DNA of 64,000 bases, taken from positions 2,232,001 through 2,296,000 of the forward strand of contig NZ_CP109444.1 in NCBI RefSeq assembly GCF_036227225.1. The letters are read 5' to 3'. Shown one piece after another: positions 59,094-64,000 of the stretch. The notes under the pieces were generated by a model. The model was not told the DNA's origin. It did not search any database and saw only the letters and a list, made by a program, of their open reading frames with translations. Both the position numbers and the translations under genes were made by a program. The stretch's first letter is position 1. Each line of letters starts with the position of its first letter. Origin of the DNA: Streptomyces sp. NBC_01478 (GTDB lineage: Bacteria > Actinomycetota > Actinomycetes > Streptomycetales > Streptomycetaceae).

Positions 59094-61640
59094 TTACGGA
59101 GCGGGACTGTAGGTGGCTCCTGAGGTGTCGGCAAGGTCCTGGGCGGGGGCGAGTCGGAGGCTGAGCACCATCGTGAGGCCGCCGCCGGGGGTGTCCTCGG
59201 CGCCGAGTGTGCCGCCGAGGGCCTCGGTGAAGCCGCGGGCGACAGCGAGGCCGAGGCCCACTCCGGCGCCGCGCGGGGCGTCGCCGTAGCGCTGGAAGGG
59301 TTCGAAGATGCGGTTCTTGGCCGCGTCGGGGACGCCGGGGCCGCGGTCGATCACCCGTATCTCGACGCGGTCGGCGATGGCACTCGCCTTGACCAGTACG
59401 GGAGTTCGCTCCGGGCTGTACTTGACCGCGTTCTCGACGATGTTGGCGACCGCGCGTTCCAGCAGGCCCTTGTCGACGGGGACCATGGGCAGGCTCTCCG
59501 GGATGTCGAGTTCGACGCTGTCCTCGGGGACCCCGCCCAGCGCCATCGGGACCACCTCGTCCAGGTCGACCTCGCGGATGATCGGGGTGACCGTGCCGGT
59601 CTGCAGGCGGGACATGTCGAGGAGGTTCCCGACGAGGTTGTCGAGGCGGTCGGCGCCGTCCTCGATGCCGGCCAGGAGTTCCGCCCGGTCCTCGTCCGAC
59701 CAGGCGACGTCCTCGGAACGGAGCGAGGAGACGGCCGCCTTGATGCCTGCCAGCGGGGTGCGCAGGTCGTGGCTCACGGCGGCGAGGAGTGCCGTGCGGA
59801 TGCGGTTGCCCTCGGCCAACGCCCGTGCCTGGTCGGCCTCTTCGCGGAGGCGACGGCGGTCCAGGACCACGGCGGCCTGCGCTGCGAAGGCGGCCAGGAC
59901 GCGGCGGTCCTCGGCCGGCAGGACCCGGCCGGAGAGGGCGAGGGCCATGTGGTCGCCCACCGGTACGTCGACGTCCGCGTCCTCCGGGTTCTGGCAGGGG
60001 CGGGGGCCCACGCTGCCCGCGCAGGTCCAGGGTTCGACGTCGCTCGCGCGCTCCAGCAGGGCGGCGGACTCCATGCCGAAGGTCTCCCGGACCCGTTCCA
60101 GGAGCGCCTCCAGGCTGGTCTCGCCGCGCAGCACATTGCCCGCGAGGAAGGACAGGATCTCCGACTCGGCGCGCAGCCGGGCCGCTTGGTGCGTGCGCCT
60201 CGCGGCCAGGTCGACCACCGAAGCGACCGACACCGCCACGGCCACGAAGATCGCGATGGCGACGATGTTCTTGGGGTCGGCGATGGTGAAGGTGTGCACG
60301 GGCGGGGTGAAGTACCAGTTGAGCAGCAGCGATCCGACCGCCGCCGAGGCCAGTGCGGGGAAGAGTCCGCCGAGCAGGGCCGCCGCCACGGTCAGGGACA
60401 GGAACAGCAACATGTCGTTGGCCAGGCCCACTTCGGGGGCGACACCGCTCAACAGCCAGGTCAGCAGCAGCGGTCCGCCGATTCCGGCCAGCCAGCCCCA
60501 GACGATACGGGCCCGCCCGAGCCGCGCGCCCCGGTTCACGGGCAGTCCGCGCCCCTTGCCCGCCTCGTCGTGGGTGATGAGGTGGACGTCGAGATCGGGA
60601 CCGGACTCACGGGCGACCGTCGAGCCGACGCCGGGCCCGAAGACGTACTGCCAGCCCTTGCGGCGGGAGACACCGAGGACGATCTGGGTGGCGTTCACCC
60701 CGCGCGCGAAGTCCAGCAGGGCCACCGGGATGTCCTCGCCGACGACTTGGTGGAAGGTGCCGCCCAAGTCCTCGACCAGGGTGCGCTGTTGGGCGAGCTC
60801 CTTCGGGGAGGCGGAGGTCAGGCCGTCGCTGCGGGAGATGTAGACCGCCAACACCTCGCCTCCCGCGCCCTTTTCGGCGAGGCGCGCGGCCCGGCGGATC
60901 AGGGTGCGGCCCTCGGGTCCACCGGTCAGGCCGACGACGATCCGCTCGCGCGAGCCCCAGATCGCCGAGACGCGGTGTTCGCTGCGGTACTCCTGGAGGT
61001 AGGCGTCGACCCGGTCGGCGAGCCAGAGCAGCGCCAACTCCCGCAGGGCGGTGAGGTTTCCGGGGCGGAAGTAGTTGGAGAGGGCGGCGTCGACCTTGTC
61101 GGGCTTGTAGATGTTGCCGTGGGCCATCCGGCGCCGTAGCGCGGGTGGTGACATGTCGACGAGTTCGACCTGGTCGGCCCGGCGGACTACCTCGTCCGGG
61201 ACGGTCTCCTGCTGCCGTACGCCGGTGATGGACTCGACGATGTCGCCCAGGGACTCCAGGTGTTGGATGTTGACGGTCGAGATCACGTCGATGCCGGCCG
61301 CCAGCAGCTCTTCGATGTCCTGCCAGCGCTTGGCGTTGCGGGAGCCGGGGATGTTGGTGTGCGGCAGCTCGTCGACGAGGGCCACCTCGGGGTGGCGGGC
61401 GAGGACCGCGTCGACGTCCATCTCGGTGAACGTCGTGTCCCGGTAGGCGAGTTCGCGGCGCGGGATCTCCTCCAGGCCGTGCAGCATCACCTCGGTGCGC
61501 GGCCGGTTGTGGTGCTCGACGAAGGCGACCACGCAGTCGGTGCCCCGCTCGATTCGGCGGTGTGCCTCGGACAGCATCGCGTACGTCTTGCCGACGCCCG
61601 GTGCCGCGCCGAGGTAGATCCGGAGCTTGCCGCGTCCCAT
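59094..61640 (-). CDS. kdpD: Potassium sensor histidine kinase
   Basis: The 848-residue KdpD has the N-terminal KdpD domain (Walker-like GAAPGVGKT at 11-19), a USP domain (about 220-370), four TM helices (395-500), GAF, HisKA with VSHDLRTPLAG and HATPase (VENAVKYSPE, DRGPGVP). It senses low K+ or turgor and phosphorylates KdpE. ATG 61640, one base after the kdpE stop. Confidence 0.97.
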   Translation of the reverse strand: MGRGKLRIYLGAAPGVGKTYAMLSEAHRRIERGTDCVVAFVEHHNRPRTEVMLHGLEEIPRRELAYRDTTFTEMDVDAVLARHPEVALVDELPHTNIPGSRNAKRWQDIEELLAAGIDVISTVNIQHLESLGDIVESITGVRQQETVPDEVVRRADQVELVDMSPPALRRRMAHGNIYKPDKVDAALSNYFRPGNLTALRELALLWLADRVDAYLQEYRSEHRVSAIWGSRERIVVGLTGGPEGRTLIRRAARLAEKGAGGEVLAVYISRSDGLTSASPKELAQQRTLVEDLGGTFHQVVGEDIPVALLDFARGVNATQIVLGVSRRKGWQYVFGPGVGSTVARESGPDLDVHLITHDEAGKGRGLPVNRGARLGRARIVWGWLAGIGGPLLLTWLLSGVAPEVGLANDMLLFLSLTVAAALLGGLFPALASAAVGSLLLNWYFTPPVHTFTIADPKNIVAIAIFVAVAVSVASVVDLAARRTHQAARLRAESEILSFLAGNVLRGETSLEALLERVRETFGMESAALLERASDVEPWTCAGSVGPRPCQNPEDADVDVPVGDHMALALSGRVLPAEDRRVLAAFAAQAAVVLDRRRLREEADQARALAEGNRIRTALLAAVSHDLRTPLAGIKAAVSSLRSEDVAWSDEDRAELLAGIEDGADRLDNLVGNLLDMSRLQTGTVTPIIREVDLDEVVPMALGGVPEDSVELDIPESLPMVPVDKGLLERAVANIVENAVKYSPERTPVLVKASAIADRVEIRVIDRGPGVPDAAKNRIFEPFQRYGDAPRGAGVGLGLAVARGFTEALGGTLGAEDTPGGGLTMVLSLRLAPAQDLADTSGATYSPAP

Positions 61641-61641
61641 G

Positions 61642-62325
61642 TCATCCTTCGAAGCGGTAGCCCATGCCGGGCTCGGTGATCAGATAGCGGGGGCTCGACG
61701 GGTCCCCCTCCAACTTCCTTCTCAACTGGGCCATATAGACCCGCAGATAGTTGGTCTTGTTGCTCTGGGTCACCCCCCACACCTCCTGCAACAGGTACTT
61801 CTGGGTGACCAGCCGGCCCGGGTTGGTGATCAGGATCTCCAGCAGATGCCACTCGGTGGGGGTGAGCCGGATGTCGTGTCCGTCGCGGGTGGCCTTCTTG
61901 GCGAGCAGGTCGATGGTGAAGTCGTCGGTGGTGACGAGGGTGGTCGTCGGGGCGAGCGGCACGTCCTCGACGCGGCGGACGGCGGCCCGTAGCCGGGCGA
62001 GGAGTTCGTCCATGCTGAACGGCTTGGTGATGTAGTCGTCGGCGCCCGCGTCGAGGGCGGCGACCTTCTCGTCGGAGGCCTGCCGGGCGGACAGCACCAG
62101 GATCGGGACCCGGGTCCAGCCGCGCAGCGCCTTGATGACGTCGACGCCGTCCATGTCGGGCAGCCCGAGGTCGAGCATCACGACGTCCGGCTGCCGCGCG
62201 GCCGCGAGCCGGAGCGCGGTGGCTCCGTCGGGGGCGGCGTCGACGCCGTACTGGCGGGCCTGCATGTTGATCACGAGGGCCCGTACGAGCTGCGGGTCGT
62301 CCTCCACCACCAACACCCGTGTCAT
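61642..62325 (-). CDS. kdpE: KDP operon response regulator
   Basis: A 227-residue OmpR-type regulator: receiver with phosphoacceptor Asp52 (VVMLDLGLPDMDG) and a winged helix (LRVYMAQLRRKLE). Activates kdp transcription under K+ limitation. ATG 62325 with AAGG upstream; coupled to kdpD (TGACATG). Confidence 0.97.
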   Translation of the reverse strand: MTRVLVVEDDPQLVRALVINMQARQYGVDAAPDGATALRLAAARQPDVVMLDLGLPDMDGVDVIKALRGWTRVPILVLSARQASDEKVAALDAGADDYITKPFSMDELLARLRAAVRRVEDVPLAPTTTLVTTDDFTIDLLAKKATRDGHDIRLTPTEWHLLEILITNPGRLVTQKYLLQEVWGVTQSNKTNYLRVYMAQLRRKLEGDPSSPRYLITEPGMGYRFEG

Positions 62326-62362
62326 GGGGGTGTGCCTTTCGTGTGGTCCCTGGCATGGCACC

Positions 62363-62405
62363 GGGAGTCGGCGGTGCCGGGATCCCTCCCGGGCCGCCGA
62401 CTCCC
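62363..62405 (-). terminator. Long hairpin between kdpC and kdpE
   Basis: A 12-base stem (GGGAGTCGGCGG, complement at 62394-62405) encloses an inner CCGGGA/TCCCGG hairpin. It may partly terminate or stabilise the kdp structural transcript. Confidence 0.6.
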
Positions 62406-62425
62406 CTGCCGGTCGCGTAACGCCA

Positions 62426-63094
62426 TCAGCTCTTCGTCACAAGGGACTTGAGCGCGATGTTGAGCTCCAGCACGTTCACCGTCGGCTCACCGATGAAGCC
62501 GAGGGTGCGGCCGTCGGTGTGGTCGTCCACCAGCTTCCGCACCTGGGTGACGGTCAGGCCGTTCTTCTCGGCGATGCGGTGGACCTGGAGGTCCGCGTAC
62601 GCCAGGGAGATGTCCGGGTCGAGACCGGAGCCGGAGGAGGTGACGGCGTCGGCGGGCACCTGGGACGCCTTGACCGTGTAGCCGGGCACCGAGTTGTCCT
62701 TGACGACGGCGGCCTTGGCGTCCTTGACCTGCTGGACGAGGACCTTGCTGTCGGCGGAGAGGTTGGTGGCGCCGGACAGGATCAACGAGTACTGCGTGTT
62801 GATGCTGTTGGTGCCGAGACCGTTCTGCGGGCGGCCCTGGAACCACTTCAGATCCGGATCCGGGGTCTCCTGGCCCTTCTTCAACGGCAGGTTGTACGAC
62901 TGCCCGATCAGGGACGAGCCGACGACCTTGCCGTCCGCCTTGATCTCCGAGCCGTTCGCCTTGCCGGGGAAGACCGCCTGGGCGATGCCGGTGACGACCA
63001 GCGGGTAGATGACGCCCGTCACCAGGGTCAGCACGAGCAGGGCGCGCAGGCCCGCCCAGAGCAACCGGGCTGTGTTGGATACCGAGTTGTTCAT
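62426..63094 (-). CDS. kdpC: K+-transporting ATPase subunit C
   Basis: The 222-residue KdpC has one N-terminal TM helix (ALLVLTLVTGVIYPLVVTG) and the periplasmic domain with QSYNLPLKKG, KWFQGRPQ and SGSGLDPDISLAYA. It stabilises the KdpB-KdpA complex. 25 bases after kdpB. Confidence 0.97.
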   Translation of the reverse strand: MNNSVSNTARLLWAGLRALLVLTLVTGVIYPLVVTGIAQAVFPGKANGSEIKADGKVVGSSLIGQSYNLPLKKGQETPDPDLKWFQGRPQNGLGTNSINTQYSLILSGATNLSADSKVLVQQVKDAKAAVVKDNSVPGYTVKASQVPADAVTSSGSGLDPDISLAYADLQVHRIAEKNGLTVTQVRKLVDDHTDGRTLGFIGEPTVNVLELNIALKSLVTKS

Positions 63095-63119
63095 AGCCGA
63101 TCAGCACGCTTTCAAAAAG

Positions 63120-64000
63120 TTACAGCCCGGGGATGAGGGAGATGAGGAGGTCGATGATCTTGATGCCGATGAAGGGCGCGATCAGCCCGCCGATGCCGTA
63201 GATCGTCAGGTTGCGGCGCAGCATCTTGTCGGCGCTGACCGGCCGGTACTGCACACCCCGCAGGGAGAGCGGCACGAGCGCGATGATGACCAGCGCGTTG
63301 AAGATGACCGCCGACAGGATGGCGGAGTCCGGTGAGGACAGGCCCATCACGTTGAGCTTGTCCAGGCCCGGGTAGACGGCCGCGAACAGCGCCGGGATGA
63401 TCGCGAAGTACTTCGCTACGTCGTTGGCGATCGAGAACGTCGTCAACGCGCCCCGGGTGATGAGGAGTTGCTTGCCGATCTCGACGATCTCGATGAGCTT
63501 GGTCGGGTTCGAGTCGAGGTCGACCATGTTGCCGGCCTCCTTCGCGGCCGACGTGCCGGTGTTCATCGCGACGCCGACGTCCGCCTGGGCCAGCGCGGGC
63601 GCGTCGTTCGTGCCGTCGCCGGTCATCGCGACCAGCTTGCCGCCGGCCTGCTCGCGCTTGATGAGCGCCATCTTGTCCTCGGGAGTGGCCTCCGCGAGGA
63701 AGTCGTCGACGCCGGCCTCGTCCGCGATCGCCTTGGCGGTCAGCGGGTTGTCGCCCGTGATCATGATGGTCTTGATGCCCATGCGGCGCAGCTCGTCGAA
63801 CCGCTCGCGCATGCCCGCCTTGACGACGTCCTTGAGGTGGATGACGCCCAACACCCGTGCGCCTTCGGTGTCTTCGACGGCGACGAGCAGCGGGGTGCCG
63901 CCGGCCGCGGAGATCCGGTCGGTGAGCGCGCCGGCGTCCTCGGACACCTCGCCGCCCCGCTCCCGGACCCAGGTGACGACCGAACCGGCCGCGCCCTTGC
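63120..64000 (-). CDS. kdpB: K+-transporting ATPase subunit B, C-terminal part
   Basis: The last 293 codons of KdpB, a P-type ATPase. Visible are [24 protein letters not shown], the hinge [17 protein letters not shown], and the last TM helices. The phosphorylation site DKTGT is outside the window. The gene continues past base 64000, so the frame runs to the edge. Confidence 0.97.
   Translation of the reverse strand, partial: KGAAGSVVTWVRERGGEVSEDAGALTDRISAAGGTPLLVAVEDTEGARVLGVIHLKDVVKAGMRERFDELRRMGIKTIMITGDNPLTAKAIADEAGVDDFLAEATPEDKMALIKREQAGGKLVAMTGDGTNDAPALAQADVGVAMNTGTSAAKEAGNMVDLDSNPTKLIEIVEIGKQLLITRGALTTFSIANDVAKYFAIIPALFAAVYPGLDKLNVMGLSSPDSAILSAVIFNALVIIALVPLSLRGVQYRPVSADKMLRRNLTIYGIGGLIAPFIGIKIIDLLISLIPGL

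Noticed and set aside
1-64000. Mobile element or biosynthetic cluster
   Set aside because: No transposase, integrase, tRNA attachment site, PKS/NRPS or precursor peptide genes were seen.

Overview
The window is chromosomal DNA of a high-GC actinomycete, almost certainly a Streptomyces. Coding regions are strongly biased to G or C at the third codon position and use many GTG starts. Several genes have little or no 5' leader: a -10 box lies 6-9 bases before the start codon. The gene families also fit the genus: a divergent third EF-Tu (tuf3 type), a DUF5999 protein, a PadR regulator with a Gly/Pro-rich N-terminus, a HipA-like kinase paired with DUF3037, actinobacterial Lnt and a kdp operon. I found no tRNA, rRNA, IS element, phage gene, CRISPR array or recognisable antibiotic cluster.

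Layout. 1-7.3 kb: a Tat-exported GH3 glycosidase cut by the window edge, a small membrane protein, a VOC protein, a membrane-anchored sigma-like/zinc-finger/ricin-lectin fusion, and galU. 7.3-16.5 kb: a hot-dog thioesterase-like protein, a Pro/Gln-rich membrane protein, an MFS exporter, a spermidine-synthase-like methyltransferase, a patatin phospholipase, tuf3 with a strong terminator, an AlkD-type glycosylase, a TVP38 membrane protein and a thiolase. 16.5-26.2 kb: an HxlR regulator, a translationally coupled sugar operon (Gfo/Idh/MocA, PmoA/DUF6807, cupin) with a LacI-type operator, uppP, an AhpD-like/HxlR divergent pair, an SDR, a SnoaL-like protein, lnt and a second Gfo/Idh/MocA protein. 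26.2-38.5 kb: DinB, a His-rich lipoprotein, ung, a peptide-type ABC lipoprotein, a two-gene SDR operon, HipA-like kinase plus DUF3037, a long MFS transporter, a Tat Rieske lipoprotein, a degenerate isochorismatase-like protein, a PPOX flavoprotein and LysR. 38.5-47 kb: three EamA transporters, a MocR regulator divergent from two flavin-binding proteins, a Clp-N protein, SRPBCC and PadR. 47-57.5 kb: a phosphotransferase-like kinase, aldo/keto reductase, MmyB-type XRE regulator, methyltransferase, PhzF, CPBP protease, a VWA surface protein and a GCS2-type ligase. 57.5-64 kb: a GH43 glycosidase with its likely operator, then kdpB(partial)-kdpC-kdpE-kdpD on the minus strand.

Most of this is ordinary core and accessory metabolism. 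What stands out is regulatory DNA. Many divergent intergenic regions hold perfect inverted repeats that look like operators. There are three unrelated tandem-repeat blocks (34, 40 and 25 bp). One EamA transporter is preceded by a textbook promoter, a start codon almost at the +1, and a 13-residue leader peptide with Val-Leu-Val-Leu-Pro-Pro-Pro followed by hairpins: a candidate attenuator that I do not recognise as described. The membrane-tethered degenerate sigma factor with a lectin domain and the HipA/DUF3037 pair are the most interesting proteins. All functions are inferred from sequence by eye; no database search was possible.
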